From contig NZ_VJYI01000014.1 in NCBI RefSeq assembly GCF_008065375.1, positions 237,272-301,271 on the forward strand: a stretch of 64,000 bases of DNA, read 5' to 3'. The DNA is from Nonomuraea sp. SYSU D8015 (GTDB lineage: Bacteria > Actinomycetota > Actinomycetes > Streptosporangiales > Streptosporangiaceae). The notes under the pieces are model-generated. The model made no database searches, was not told the DNA's origin, and saw nothing but the letters and a program-made list of their open reading frames with translations. Below are positions 32,869-43,669 of the stretch, in pieces (positions within the stretch are counted from its first letter, which is position 1; the number at the start of each line of letters is the position of its first letter). A program made the position numbers and the translations under genes.

Positions 32869-33711
32869 TCAGAACAGCACGGACATGAACGTATCGACCT
32901 CCACGAAGCCGACCTTCTTGTAGACGGCTCGCGCGGAGCGGTTGTAGTCGTTGACGTACAGCGTCACCACGGGGGCGAAGCACTCCATCGCGGCCTCCAC
33001 GACGGCCGCCATGCCGGCCACCGCGTGACCCCGGCCGCGCAGCTCAGGGTCGACCCAGACGCCCTGGATCTGGCAGGCCTGCGGCGTGACCGCTCCGACC
33101 TCCGCCTTGAACACGACCCGGCCGTCTTCGATGCGCGCGTAGGAGCGGCCGATCCTGATCAGCTCGGCGACCCTGGTGCGGTAGAGAGCGCCGCCGTCGC
33201 CGAGGTTGGGCGAGACGCCGACTTCCTCGGTGAACATGGCCACGCACGCCGGCAGCAGGATGTCGAACTCCTCGGGCCGCACCCGGCGCACGCGGGGATC
33301 GGCGGGCACCGGAGGCTGGCGCGAGGTGGCCATGACGGGCTGCGCCCAGCGAATCGCGCGGGCCCGGCCCCAGTAGGGCTCGAGCCGCTCCCACAGCAGG
33401 GAGACCGCGTCGACGGGGCCCACGATGGACGAGCAGCGCCGCCCCTGCTTGCGGGCACGGTCGGCGAACGCGTGAACCGCCTCGGGCCCCGCGCTGACCG
33501 GCACCATGTTGGCCCCGGCGTAACAGAGTGACACAAGGCCACCGCGCGGCCCGAATCCCCACATCTGCCCGCCGAGTCGCGCCGGATTGAGTCCGACGGC
33601 CCGCACCCTGGAGGAGACGAAGACGTTGGCGACCGGATCGGTGTCCAGCAGGGCGAGAACCTCGTCCCGGTCGCTGTCGTCGAGCACGCGCGACGCCGAT
33701 GTACGCAGCAT
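32869..33711 (-). CDS. GNAT-family N-acetyltransferase
   Basis: A 280-residue protein with an N-terminal DUF4081-like domain and a C-terminal GNAT domain. QIQGVWVDPELRGRGHAVAG is the acetyl-CoA-binding motif A, and LYVNDYNRSARAVYKKVGF is motif B. An orthologue of this arrangement lies next to ispG in mycobacteria and streptomycetes, so its position near ispG here fits an ancestral neighbourhood, though two genes now separate them. A GTG three bases upstream (33714) is an alternative start. Substrate unknown. Confidence 0.9.
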   Translation of the reverse strand: MLRTSASRVLDDSDRDEVLALLDTDPVANVFVSSRVRAVGLNPARLGGQMWGFGPRGGLVSLCYAGANMVPVSAGPEAVHAFADRARKQGRRCSSIVGPVDAVSLLWERLEPYWGRARAIRWAQPVMATSRQPPVPADPRVRRVRPEEFDILLPACVAMFTEEVGVSPNLGDGGALYRTRVAELIRIGRSYARIEDGRVVFKAEVGAVTPQACQIQGVWVDPELRGRGHAVAGMAAVVEAAMECFAPVVTLYVNDYNRSARAVYKKVGFVEVDTFMSVLF

Positions 33712-33783
33712 CACATGGTCAGACTACGCGAAGGGTTACCGATTGGCTCATCCGGCGATGCCCACGGTAACCCTTTCTTGACG

Positions 33784-35391
33784 TCATCGTGCTCCGAGGA
33801 GCCCCCCGAGGATCGCCAGGAGGTCGTGCGGCCGCTGCGGCGGCTCCGCCGCCATGCGCTCGGCCGGACGCGGCGCCGGCAGCGGATCGCAGGCCACGTC
33901 GCGCGGCGGCAAGGACCCGTCCCGCAGGTACGCCGCCACATGCCGGTCCACGCACCGGTTCCCCGACAGCGAAATGCCGTGGTTGCCGCCCTTGTCGAGC
34001 ACCATGCGGGTGTTGGGGAAGAGCGTGCGCATCCGCAGCGCCCCCTCGTACGGCGTCGCGGCGTCACCCCGGGACTGGACGATGAGGATCGGCGGCAGCT
34101 GCGGCGACGCCTGCACGTCGACCGGCTTCCCGCCCGGGACCGGCCAGAAGGCACAGGGGGCGTTGTACCAGGCGTTCGGCCAGGTCAGGAACGGCGCCAG
34201 GCGGTGCATCGTGGTCATGTCGGCCCGCCATTTGTCCCACTGGCGCGGCCAGGGCGCGTCGCGACACTGGACGCTGAGGTAGACGGCGTAACTGTTCTCG
34301 TCGGCGGCGTCGTTCTTGCCGTGCTTGGTGTAGAGGGCGAGCAGTCCTGACACGTCGCCGTTGCGGACGTACGACGACCACGCCTGGGCGAACTCGGGCC
34401 AGACCCGGTTGCTGTAACCGGCGATGGTGAAGCCGTCGTCGAGCTCGCTCGGCCCCACGATGCCGCCCGCCGGGCGGCTGCGCAGCCGCTCGCGCATCGC
34501 GTAGTACGCGAACGACGTCTGCTTGACCGTGGCGCCCAGCTTGTACGTGGCGTGGTGCCGGGCCGTCCAGGCGAGGAACTGCCGGTGGCGGCGCTCGAAG
34601 GCGGTGTCCTGGGCCAGGTTGGCCCGGTACCAGACGCGGGTCGGGTCCACCACGCTGTCCATGATCATCCGCTTGATCCGGTGCGGGAAGAGCGTGGCGT
34701 AGACGGCGCCCAGGTAGGTGCCGTAGGAGAAGCCCAGGTAGCTGATCTTCTCCTCGCCGAGGGCCGCGCGGATCGTGTCCATGTCCCTGGCGGAGTTCTC
34801 CGTGCTGAGGTGCGGCAGCAGCCAGGCCCAGAAGTTGCCGCAGCCACTGGCGTACGCGGCGGCCCGGCCCAGCAGCACCCGCTCCTCCTCCGGCGTCCGC
34901 GGCACCGCGTCCGGCCGCGGGGGCCTGAAGTAGACCTCCGGGTCCACGCAGTGCAGCGCCGGCTCGCTGGCGCCGACGCCGCGCGGGTCGAACCCCACGA
35001 TGTCGTAGCGCTCGCTCAGCTTGGCGGGCAGGATCGCGGCCACGTACTCGGTCAGGTTGCGCCCCGACGCCCCAGGACCGCCCGGGTTGATCAGCAGCGT
35101 GCCGAGGTGGCCGGCGTCACGCGGCACCTTGGCCTTGATCCGGTTGATCGCCACCTTGATCGACTGGCCCCACGGCTCGCGGTAGTCGAGCGGCACGCGT
35201 ACGGTGGCGCACTCGAGATTCGCGTTCACGGGCTTGCCCGCCACCGTGGGACAGGTCCCCCAGACCACCGGCCCGGTCGCCTGCCTCGCCGTCGCGGACG
35301 GCGCCCCGCTCGCCACGGCCGCCGCGTCCGCGCCCGCGACCCCTGCGACGAGCACCGCCAAGCCGGCGACAACCCCCACTACCCGCTTCAC
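33784..35391 (-). CDS. Secreted tripeptidyl-aminopeptidase-like alpha/beta hydrolase
   Basis: A 535-residue exported hydrolase. The signal peptide covers about residues 1-30 (VVGVVAGLAVLVAGVAGADA). INPGGPGASG forms the oxyanion region, YLGFSYGTYLGAVYA places the nucleophile at Ser222, the acid is in VQSRGDAATPYEGA and the base in GGNHGISLSG. This matches SlpD/Tap-type peptidases with a TAP-like C-terminal domain, which release tri- or dipeptides from protein N-termini outside the cell. The GTG start follows an A/G-rich ribosome-binding site. The C-terminus is Pro-rich. Confidence 0.9.
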   Translation of the reverse strand: MKRVVGVVAGLAVLVAGVAGADAAAVASGAPSATARQATGPVVWGTCPTVAGKPVNANLECATVRVPLDYREPWGQSIKVAINRIKAKVPRDAGHLGTLLINPGGPGASGRNLTEYVAAILPAKLSERYDIVGFDPRGVGASEPALHCVDPEVYFRPPRPDAVPRTPEEERVLLGRAAAYASGCGNFWAWLLPHLSTENSARDMDTIRAALGEEKISYLGFSYGTYLGAVYATLFPHRIKRMIMDSVVDPTRVWYRANLAQDTAFERRHRQFLAWTARHHATYKLGATVKQTSFAYYAMRERLRSRPAGGIVGPSELDDGFTIAGYSNRVWPEFAQAWSSYVRNGDVSGLLALYTKHGKNDAADENSYAVYLSVQCRDAPWPRQWDKWRADMTTMHRLAPFLTWPNAWYNAPCAFWPVPGGKPVDVQASPQLPPILIVQSRGDAATPYEGALRMRTLFPNTRMVLDKGGNHGISLSGNRCVDRHVAAYLRDGSLPPRDVACDPLPAPRPAERMAAEPPQRPHDLLAILGGLLGAR

Positions 35392-35414
35392 TCGGCCCCC
35401 TTCCTGTCATGGAC

Positions 35415-35978
35415 CTAGTGATGCTCCCGTGAGTGATCGGGTCGTGACGTACGGTATGGAGAAATGCTTGCCATTCTGTAATCGGTACGTGGCAGCACGT
35501 AGCCGAAGACGAGCGCGGGCTCGAGACGGCCAGGGCTCCCGCATGGCGATGGTCGACGTCGGGCCGCCGTCTCCGTACATGCCGAAGTACCACCAGCAGC
35601 CGAGCGGCGCCGGTGGATGGACGCGCGGATGATGTCGACGAGCGCCTCGCCGAAGGAGACGACCGGCCCGACCTCCAGCACGGGGTCACCGCGCCAGATC
35701 ACCCGGAGGTCGTCCAGCACCGTCCACGCCGCGGCCTCATCCGCCGTGAGGCGGCCGCGTCTCCTGAGGCGTTCACACGCCGCCCGGACCAAGCACACGA
35801 ACTCCTCTTCGTGCCCGCCGGCCCACTCGTCGACCGGCATGTGGAAGTCGCTGATCGCCGCGTGGAGGCACAGGTCGTCCAGCAAGGAGGACAGCCAGGC
35901 CGATCGGGTCTGGGGATCCGCGGCCTTCACGACCTCCGCCATCTCGGCGAGCAGGATCCCCTTGGGAACGTCGTACAC
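35415..35978 (-). CDS. Hypothetical protein, possibly frameshifted at its 3' end and 5'-extended
   Basis: Not recognised as a family. The first ~120 codons look genuinely coding (VDEWAGGHEEEFVCLVRAA, LTADEAAAWTVLDDLRVIWR). After about residue 122 this frame becomes Arg/Ser-rich, while another frame reads VHPPAPLGCWWYFGMYGDGG then PTSTIAMREPW, which looks like natural protein. A one-base shift near 35620 would join them. At the 5' side the frame stays open upstream of the GTG at 35978 (CFEQDHPGEYHGFPFWVYDV), up to the ispG stop, with only a CTG near 36032 as start. So the true limits are unsure. It lies between ispG and the peptidase on the same strand. Confidence 0.5.
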   Translation of the reverse strand: MYDVPKGILLAEMAEVVKAADPQTRSAWLSSLLDDLCLHAAISDFHMPVDEWAGGHEEEFVCLVRAACERLRRRGRLTADEAAAWTVLDDLRVIWRGDPVLEVGPVVSFGEALVDIIRASIHRRRSAAGGTSACTETAARRRPSPCGSPGRLEPALVFGYVLPRTDYRMASISPYRTSRPDHSREHH

Positions 35979-36028
35979 CCAGAACGGGAAGCCGTGGTAC
36001 TCCCCGGGGTGGTCCTGCTCAAAGCAGG

Positions 36029-37198
36029 TCAGCCGACTGTCACGACGGGGCCGGAGGCGTCGTCCTCGTCGAGGTCGACCTCGACGCCCATCTCCTCGGC
36101 CAGCCGGAGAGCCTCCTCGATCAGGGTCTCGACGATCTGCGACTCGGGCACGGTCTTGATGACCTCGCCCTTGACGAAGATCTGGCCCTTGCCATTGCCG
36201 GAGGCCACCCCGAGGTCGGCCTCGCGGGCCTCACCGGGGCCGTTGACCACGCAGCCCATGACGGCCACCCGCAGCGGGACCTTCAAGCCCTCCAGCCCGG
36301 CCTGGACCTGGTCGGCGAGCGTGTAGACGTCCACCTGGGCGCGGCCGCAGGACGGGCAGGAGACGATCTCCAGGCCGCGCTCGCGCAGGCCGAGCGACTC
36401 CAGGATCTGGGTGCCGACCTTGACCTCCTCGACCGGAGGAGCCGACAGCGAGACGCGGATCGTGTCGCCGATGCCCTCGGCCAGCAGGGCGCCGAAGGCC
36501 ACGGCCGACTTGATCGTGCCCTGGAAGGCCGGCCCCGCCTCGGTCACGCCCAGGTGCAGCGGGTAGTCGCACTTGGCGGCCAGCAGGCGGTAGGCGTTGA
36601 TCATGACGACCGGGTCGTTGTGCTTGACCGAGATCTTGATGTCGCGGAAGCCGTGCTCCTCGAACAGCGAGCACTCCCACAGCGCGGACTCGACCAGCGC
36701 CTCGGGCGTGGCCTTGCCGTACTTCTGGAGCAGGCGGGGGTCGAGCGAGCCGGCGTTGACGCCGATCCGGATCGGGACGCCGTGGTCGGCGGCGGCGCGG
36801 GCGATCTCGCCCACCTTGTCGTCGAATTTCTTGATGTTTCCGGGGTTGACCCGGACGGCCGCGCACCCCGCCTCGATGGCCGCGAACACGTACTTCGGCT
36901 GGAAGTGAATGTCCGCGATGACCGGGATCTGCGACTTCTTGGCAATGATGGGCAGCGCGTCGGCGTCGTCCTGCGACGGGACGGCCACCCGTACGATCTG
37001 GCAACCGGACGCCGTCAGCTCGGCGATCTGCTGCAGCGTGGAGTTGACGTCGGCGGTCACCGTGGTCGTCATCGACTGCACCGAGACGGGCGCGTCGCCG
37101 CCCACGGGCACGTTGCCGACCATGATCTGGCGGGAGCGGCGGCGTTCGGCGAGCGGCTTGGGGCGTACCGTCGGGATGCCGAGAGCTACGGAAGACAT
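36029..37198 (-). CDS. ispG: 4-hydroxy-3-methylbut-2-en-1-yl diphosphate synthase (IspG/GcpE)
   Basis: A 389-residue iron-sulphur enzyme of the MEP isoprenoid pathway. It turns methylerythritol cyclodiphosphate into HMBPP. PVSVQSMTTTVTADVNSTLQ opens the TIM barrel, VRVNPGNIKKFDDKV is conserved, and the [4Fe-4S] ligands are in SCPSCGRAQVD and VMGCVVNGPGEA. Length is normal. The ATG at 37198 is preceded by a near SD (AAGGGTGG); a GTG two codons earlier is also possible. It lies 38 bp after dxr on the same strand. The site-2 protease gene normally between these two genes in actinobacteria is absent. Confidence 0.96.
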   Translation of the reverse strand: MSSVALGIPTVRPKPLAERRRSRQIMVGNVPVGGDAPVSVQSMTTTVTADVNSTLQQIAELTASGCQIVRVAVPSQDDADALPIIAKKSQIPVIADIHFQPKYVFAAIEAGCAAVRVNPGNIKKFDDKVGEIARAAADHGVPIRIGVNAGSLDPRLLQKYGKATPEALVESALWECSLFEEHGFRDIKISVKHNDPVVMINAYRLLAAKCDYPLHLGVTEAGPAFQGTIKSAVAFGALLAEGIGDTIRVSLSAPPVEEVKVGTQILESLGLRERGLEIVSCPSCGRAQVDVYTLADQVQAGLEGLKVPLRVAVMGCVVNGPGEAREADLGVASGNGKGQIFVKGEVIKTVPESQIVETLIEEALRLAEEMGVEVDLDEDDASGPVVTVG

Positions 37199-37236
37199 TT
37201 CCACCCTTACTGTGACGACGGTTCAAGTTTATGTAG

Positions 37237-38427
37237 CTAGCGGGACTGCCCGGCTGTGAGTTCGGCCGCACGGGCACGCGCCCAGGCGTCTGCCGCCAGC
37301 ACCTCTTCGACCGAGCCGGCGGGGGTGACGCGGTGTTCCTCGACGACCTTGGCGACGGTGTCGACGATCCCCAGGAACGGGAGGTTCCCACTGGCGAACG
37401 CCTCGACACATGCCTCGTTGGCCGCGTTGTAGACGGCGGGCGCGGTGCCGCCCTCGGTGCCGACGTGCCTGGCCAGTGCGACCGACGGGAACGCCACGTC
37501 GTCCAGCGGCTCGAACGTCCACGTGTGCGCCTTGGTCCAGTCGATGGGCTGGGACGCGCCGGGCACGCGGTGCGGGTGGCCGAGGGCGAGCGCGATCGGC
37601 AGGCGCATGTCGGGCGGGCTGGCCTGGGCGATGGTCGAGCCGTCCACGTATTCGACCATGGAGTGGATGATCGACTGCGGGTGCACCACCACTTCGATCC
37701 GGTCGAAGTCCAGGTCGAACAGCAGATGCGCCTCGATGACCTCCAGCCCCTTGTTGACCAGCGTCGCGGAGTTGATCGTGATGACGGGCCCCATCGACCA
37801 CGTGGGATGGGCCAGCGCCATCTCGGGGGTGACCTCGGCCATCTCCTCGCGCCTCAGGCCGCGGAACGGGCCGCCGCTGGCGGTGACCACGAGCTGCTTG
37901 ACGCTCTCGGGGTCGTACGCGCCGGGCCCCGAGGCCCACAGGCACTGCTGCAGCGCCGAGTGCTCGGAGTCGACCGGCAGGATCTGGCCGGGCGCGGCCA
38001 GCCGCTTCACCAGCGGCCCGCCGATGATCAGGGACTCCTTGTTGGCCAGGGCGAGTGTGCGGCCCGCCTCGAGCGCGACCAGCGTGGAGGTCAGCCCGAG
38101 CGCGCCGGTGATGGCGTTGAGCACGGTGTCGCACGGCCACGCCGCCGCCTCCGCGACCCCTTCGGGGCCGCCCAGCACCGCGGGCCGGGCGCCGTGCGCG
38201 GCCAGCGCCTCCTTCAGCGCGGGCACGGCCGCCGCGTCGGCCACGGCCACCGCCTCGACGCCGAACTCGGCCGCCTGCCTGGCCAGCAACTCGACCTTGC
38301 CGCCGCCGGCCGCCAGCGCCGTGACCTTGAAGCCGGCCTGGTTGGCCGCGATGACGTCGAGGGCCTGGGTGCCGACGGAGCCTGTGGAGCCGAGGAGGAC
38401 GACGGAGCGGCGGTTCTGAGCATGCAC
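37237..38427 (-). CDS. dxr: 1-deoxy-D-xylulose 5-phosphate reductoisomerase
   Basis: A 396-residue MEP-pathway enzyme that makes methylerythritol phosphate with NADPH and a divalent metal. VVLLGSTGSVGTQALDVIAA is the NADPH motif, LALANKESLIIGG and PVDSEHSALQQCLW carry metal and substrate residues, and VTASGGPFRGL is the flexible loop region. GTG at 38427 (VHAQNRRSVV) fits the usual N-terminus. It is followed directly by ispG, so both pathway enzymes are probably co-transcribed. Confidence 0.96.
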   Translation of the reverse strand: MHAQNRRSVVLLGSTGSVGTQALDVIAANQAGFKVTALAAGGGKVELLARQAAEFGVEAVAVADAAAVPALKEALAAHGARPAVLGGPEGVAEAAAWPCDTVLNAITGALGLTSTLVALEAGRTLALANKESLIIGGPLVKRLAAPGQILPVDSEHSALQQCLWASGPGAYDPESVKQLVVTASGGPFRGLRREEMAEVTPEMALAHPTWSMGPVITINSATLVNKGLEVIEAHLLFDLDFDRIEVVVHPQSIIHSMVEYVDGSTIAQASPPDMRLPIALALGHPHRVPGASQPIDWTKAHTWTFEPLDDVAFPSVALARHVGTEGGTAPAVYNAANEACVEAFASGNLPFLGIVDTVAKVVEEHRVTPAGSVEEVLAADAWARARAAELTAGQSR

Positions 38428-38624
38428 GCGTCCATTGTCCCCGCTGCGGAGGGCGCGTGAGCACACGGCGGTGGACGTACCGAAATTCGCTTACTTATGT
38501 GACGTGAGATAAGAGAGTCGATTTACGCCGGAATATTGATATATCGGTGTGTGCAGATCCCGAGAAATCTCGATATTGCGGCGGCTACCTTTCCAACCCC
38601 ACGTCCGGTTTCGGGAGGTACGTA

Positions 38625-39638
38625 ATGCACCGCAGAGTCGCTCTGCTTTCCACCCTCGTCCTCGCCGCGGGGAGCGCCGCCGCCCTGCTCCCCGCGACAG
38701 CGGCACAGGGCGAGGTCCACCTGCGACCCAAGCCCGCCCAGCACGCGGCCGCGGATTCGGCCCCCGAGCAGCGGCAGGTCCTCCGATACTGGACCGAGCG
38801 GAGGATGGAGGCGGCCGCGCCCCTGGACGCCCCCGGACCCAAGAAGGACATGAACCTGACCGCCGCGGACGACCCCGCCGCGGGCAAGCCTTGGTCGGCC
38901 GCGCCCACCGGCGCGTCCGGCGCCGCCGCCCAGGTTTTGCAGGCCGCCAGGAGCGGGGGTGAGCCGTGGACCGGTGGCGGCGCGGTCGTGAAGTCCACCG
39001 GGCGGATCTTCTTCACCACCGCGCAGGGACGCAACGCGTCGTGCTCGGGATCGGCGGTGACCAGCGAGAACAAGAGCGTGGTGATGACCGCGGGCCACTG
39101 CGTCAAGCTGAACGGCGCCTTCCACACGAACTGGGTCTTCGTGCCGGGCTACGACAAGGGCAGCCGCCCCTTCGGCACCTGGGCCGCCACGAAGCTGCTG
39201 ACCACCCAGCAGTGGAACGCCGGTGAGGACATCGACTTCGATGTCGCCGCCGCCGTGGTCGCGCCGCTGGAGGGGGCGACGCTGGTCGACGTCGTGGGCG
39301 GCCAGGGCGTGGCCTTCAACCAGCGGAGACGGCAGCAGATGTACGCCTTCGGCTACCCGGCCGCGGCGCCGTACGACGGCTCCAAGCTCGTCTACTGCAG
39401 CGGCCGCGCCTTCGACGACTATCTGCTGTCGAACGACCTCGGCCTGACCTGTAACATGACTGGCGGTTCCAGCGGCGGTCCGTGGATGCTGAATTTCTCC
39501 GAGTCGACCGGGCTCGGCACGGTCAATTCGGTGAACAGCTTCAAATACAACTTCGCCCCCAACTGGATGTTCGGGCCCTATTTCGGGAACGAGGCCCAGG
39601 CCGTCTACCAAGCCGCCCAAACCACTGGCGCACTCTGA
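38625..39638 (+). CDS. Secreted trypsin-like serine protease
   Basis: A 337-residue exported protein. Signal peptide at about 1-27 (ALLSTLVLAAGSAAALLPAT), propeptide-like region to about 115, then a chymotrypsin-fold domain. Catalytic His is in VMTAGHCVK, Asp in DIDFDVAAAVV and Ser in NMTGGSSGGPWML. GGGAGG lies 6 bases before the ATG. The upstream 200 bp is unusually AT-rich and contains the dyad CGAGAAATCTCG at 38562-38573, which may bind a regulator. A paralogue follows 54 bp downstream. Such glutamyl-endopeptidase-like proteins act outside the cell. Confidence 0.92.
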   Translation: MHRRVALLSTLVLAAGSAAALLPATAAQGEVHLRPKPAQHAAADSAPEQRQVLRYWTERRMEAAAPLDAPGPKKDMNLTAADDPAAGKPWSAAPTGASGAAAQVLQAARSGGEPWTGGGAVVKSTGRIFFTTAQGRNASCSGSAVTSENKSVVMTAGHCVKLNGAFHTNWVFVPGYDKGSRPFGTWAATKLLTTQQWNAGEDIDFDVAAAVVAPLEGATLVDVVGGQGVAFNQRRRQQMYAFGYPAAAPYDGSKLVYCSGRAFDDYLLSNDLGLTCNMTGGSSGGPWMLNFSESTGLGTVNSVNSFKYNFAPNWMFGPYFGNEAQAVYQAAQTTGAL

Positions 39639-39692
39639 GAATTTACGGAAAGTAGCCACAAGGACACATCTGGTAGTGCACACTCGGGGGGC

Positions 39693-40844
39693 ATGACCCT
39701 GAGCACCCCCCTGCTTGCGGCCGCCCCGCTCCTGGCGGGGCTCCTGGGGCCCGCCCTCCTCGGCGCTGCCCCCGGCCCGCGGCAGGCCGACCGGCCCGTC
39801 ACCACGCCCGTCCACGCGGCCGAGCACGTCCGGATCGTCGAGCACGTGGCCGCCCGCACCTCCGCGGAGCAGCGGCGCGTGCTCGACTACTGGACGCCGG
39901 AGCGCATGGCCAGGGCCCTGCCGATCGGCCTGCTCGACCTCGTGACGGGCGACAAGGGCCTGCTCGGCGGCCTGACCGGCCGCCCCGCCACACCCTCTAC
40001 GCGCGGCATGCCGGACGAGGCGGCCGCGCCGAGGGCGAAGACCCGGCTCGCCGCCTCGAACGCCCTCCGCAGACCCCGCGAGCTCCCCGTGCCGCAAGAG
40101 GTCGCCGCCTCCAAGCTGCCCATGCCGCGCCACCAGGCGGCGGCCGGGCCGAAGGCCACCACGATCGGCTCGCGCTGGGACGCCGGCGGCGCCGTGGCCA
40201 GGACCACGGGGCGGGTGTTCATGACGGTGGGCGGCGCCGACTTCGTCTGCTCGGCGAGCACGGTCAGGAGCGCCAACAGGGACGTCGTGATCACCGCGGG
40301 CCACTGCGTCAAGGACGGCACCGGCCAATGGGCCGCGAACTGGACGTTCGTGCCGGGCTACGGCACGCGTGGCCAGCAGCCGTACGGCCGGTACGCGGCG
40401 CGCCGCATGTTCGTCGCCGAGCCGTGGTCGCGTGAGGGCGACGACGACCACGACGTGGCGATGGTGGCGCTGGCCACGTCGGGCGGGAGGCACGTGGCCG
40501 ACGTGGTCGGCGCGCAGGAGATCGCCTTCAACGCGCCGCGCGGCGGCCAGGCGTTCGGCTTCGGCTATCCCGCCGACCCGCCGTACAACGGCGGCCACCT
40601 GGTCTACTGCGCGGGTCGGCTGAAGGACGACCCGTACGGCCAGACCCGCGACCAGGGGCTCGGCTGCGACATGACGGCCGGGTCGAGCGGCGGCCCCTGG
40701 ATGACCTCGTTCGACGTCGTCACCGGCAAGGGCACGATCACGTCGCTGAGCAGCTTCAAGTACAGCGACGACCCGCGCACGATGTACGGCCCCTACCTGG
40801 GCGACGCCGCCAAGGCCCTCTTCACCACGGCTGAACGCGCATGA
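39693..40844 (+). CDS. Secreted trypsin-like serine protease, paralogue of the upstream gene
   Basis: A 383-residue protein with a signal peptide (LLAAAPLLAGLLGPALLGAA) and a long low-complexity pro-region to about residue 160. The protease domain has His in VITAGHCVKD, Asp in DDDHDVAMVALA and Ser in MTAGSSGGPWMT. It shares the order and spacing of motifs, including RVLDYWTPERM against RQVLRYWTERRM in the pro-region, with the preceding gene, so the two arose by tandem duplication. The pro-region is larger here. Likely co-transcribed. Confidence 0.92.
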   Translation: MTLSTPLLAAAPLLAGLLGPALLGAAPGPRQADRPVTTPVHAAEHVRIVEHVAARTSAEQRRVLDYWTPERMARALPIGLLDLVTGDKGLLGGLTGRPATPSTRGMPDEAAAPRAKTRLAASNALRRPRELPVPQEVAASKLPMPRHQAAAGPKATTIGSRWDAGGAVARTTGRVFMTVGGADFVCSASTVRSANRDVVITAGHCVKDGTGQWAANWTFVPGYGTRGQQPYGRYAARRMFVAEPWSREGDDDHDVAMVALATSGGRHVADVVGAQEIAFNAPRGGQAFGFGYPADPPYNGGHLVYCAGRLKDDPYGQTRDQGLGCDMTAGSSGGPWMTSFDVVTGKGTITSLSSFKYSDDPRTMYGPYLGDAAKALFTTAERA

Positions 40845-40872
40845 CCCGCCCTCTGTGGGTCAGTTCGCGTTG

Positions 40873-42114
40873 TCACGGCGTTGAGGCGAGCTCGATGACC
40901 GTGATGTCCGGTGGTGCGCCCACTCGTACCGGCGGACCCCAGAAGCCGGCGCCCTTCGTGACGTAGAGTTGCGTGCCGCCGAACCGGCCGTGGCCCGCGA
41001 GAAGAGGTTGTGCCCACGACGTCAACAGGCCCAGCGGGAACGTCTGGCCTCCGTGGGTGTGCCCGGAGAGCTGGAGATCGACGCCGTGGCGCATCGCCTC
41101 GTTCACCTGCACCGGCTGGTGGGCCAGCAGGACGACCGGGCGGGCAGGGTCGCGGCCGGCGAGCGCCCGGCCGTAGTCGGGGCCGTCGCCCTGCTGCGCG
41201 CCCGTCACGTCGTTGACCCCGGCGAGGTCGAGGGCCGGCAGCTCCACGCGCTCGTTCTGCAGCGGCCGGATGCCCATCTCCCGCAGTTCCCCGACCCACT
41301 CGGCCGCGCCGGACAGATATTCGTGGTTGCCGGTGACGAAGTACGTGCCGTGCCGGCTGCGCAGGCCGCGCAGTGGCGCGGCGGCGTGGGCGAGGTCTTC
41401 CACGGTGCCGTCGACGAGGTCCCCGACGATCGCCACCAGGTCCGCGCCGGCCCCGTCGATCATGTCCACGATCCGCTGGGTGTGGTCTCGGCCCAGCATC
41501 GGGCCCAGGTGGATGTCACCGACCAGCGCGATCCGCATGCCCGCGGCGCGTGAGCCGCCCCGGGACAACCGCACGGTGACGTGGTCCAGGCGAGGCGGAC
41601 CCAGCGCCGTCAGCATGCCGTACCCGACGACGCCGGTCGCGGCCGCGCCTGCCGACACCGCGATCGAACGCGCGAGGAACACCCGCCGCGTAGGGGCATC
41701 CCGCTGAGGCTCGGGGACCTCCTCGCGGGGTGCGGGGGCGTCGCCGGAGGGTGCGCGGGCGGGTTCGGGCACGCGCGAGGCCTTCGCCCGGCGTCGTCGT
41801 CTTCCGGCCGCCGCGACGACCCGTGCCGCCAGCCGGATCGGCTCAGCGAGGAGCAGCAGCAGGACGAGATAGAGCTCCAACGCGTACCAGACGTATCCCG
41901 GCCAGACGATCCAGCGGGAAACGGCGAGATCGAGGGCACTCGCGCCGATCAGCGCGGCGGGGATGAGCGGCGCGAGCACAATGGCCGCGACATTTCCGCA
42001 GCGGCGCGCGGCCGTGCCGCGCGACGTCGTGCCCCGGACGAGCCGCGCCCACACGTAGACGTGGACGAGCGTCCAGATCACCGACTGCCCCCACACCCAC
42101 GCGGGAATCGTCAT
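40873..42114 (-). CDS. Membrane-anchored metallophosphoesterase
   Basis: A 413-residue protein. The N-terminus has about three or four hydrophobic helices (to residue ~105) and a twin-Arg-like basic patch. The catalytic domain has the calcineurin-type metal motifs: ALVGDIHLGP, AIVGDLVDGT, VTGNHEYLSG, LLAHQP and LSGHTHGGQTF. This matches the YkuE-like group, which acts on phosphodiesters such as UDP-linked lipids. An internal Pro-rich stretch with charged residues precedes another hydrophobic segment (SIAVSAGAAATGVVGYGMLT). I chose the ATG at 42114 (MTIPAWVWGQ). Confidence 0.9.
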   Translation of the reverse strand: MTIPAWVWGQSVIWTLVHVYVWARLVRGTTSRGTAARRCGNVAAIVLAPLIPAALIGASALDLAVSRWIVWPGYVWYALELYLVLLLLLAEPIRLAARVVAAAGRRRRRAKASRVPEPARAPSGDAPAPREEVPEPQRDAPTRRVFLARSIAVSAGAAATGVVGYGMLTALGPPRLDHVTVRLSRGGSRAAGMRIALVGDIHLGPMLGRDHTQRIVDMIDGAGADLVAIVGDLVDGTVEDLAHAAAPLRGLRSRHGTYFVTGNHEYLSGAAEWVGELREMGIRPLQNERVELPALDLAGVNDVTGAQQGDGPDYGRALAGRDPARPVVLLAHQPVQVNEAMRHGVDLQLSGHTHGGQTFPLGLLTSWAQPLLAGHGRFGGTQLYVTKGAGFWGPPVRVGAPPDITVIELASTP

Positions 42115-42241
42115 CACGTCTGCATCATGCGGTGGGACGGCGTGGACGACATCCGCCCTGGGGCGCATCGACGACTACATCAATGCGCGTATGCGCCGCC
42201 GGAGCCGCGCCCGTCCGGCGGCGCAGAGCGATCTGGAGCGA

Positions 42242-43669
<1,428 letters not shown>

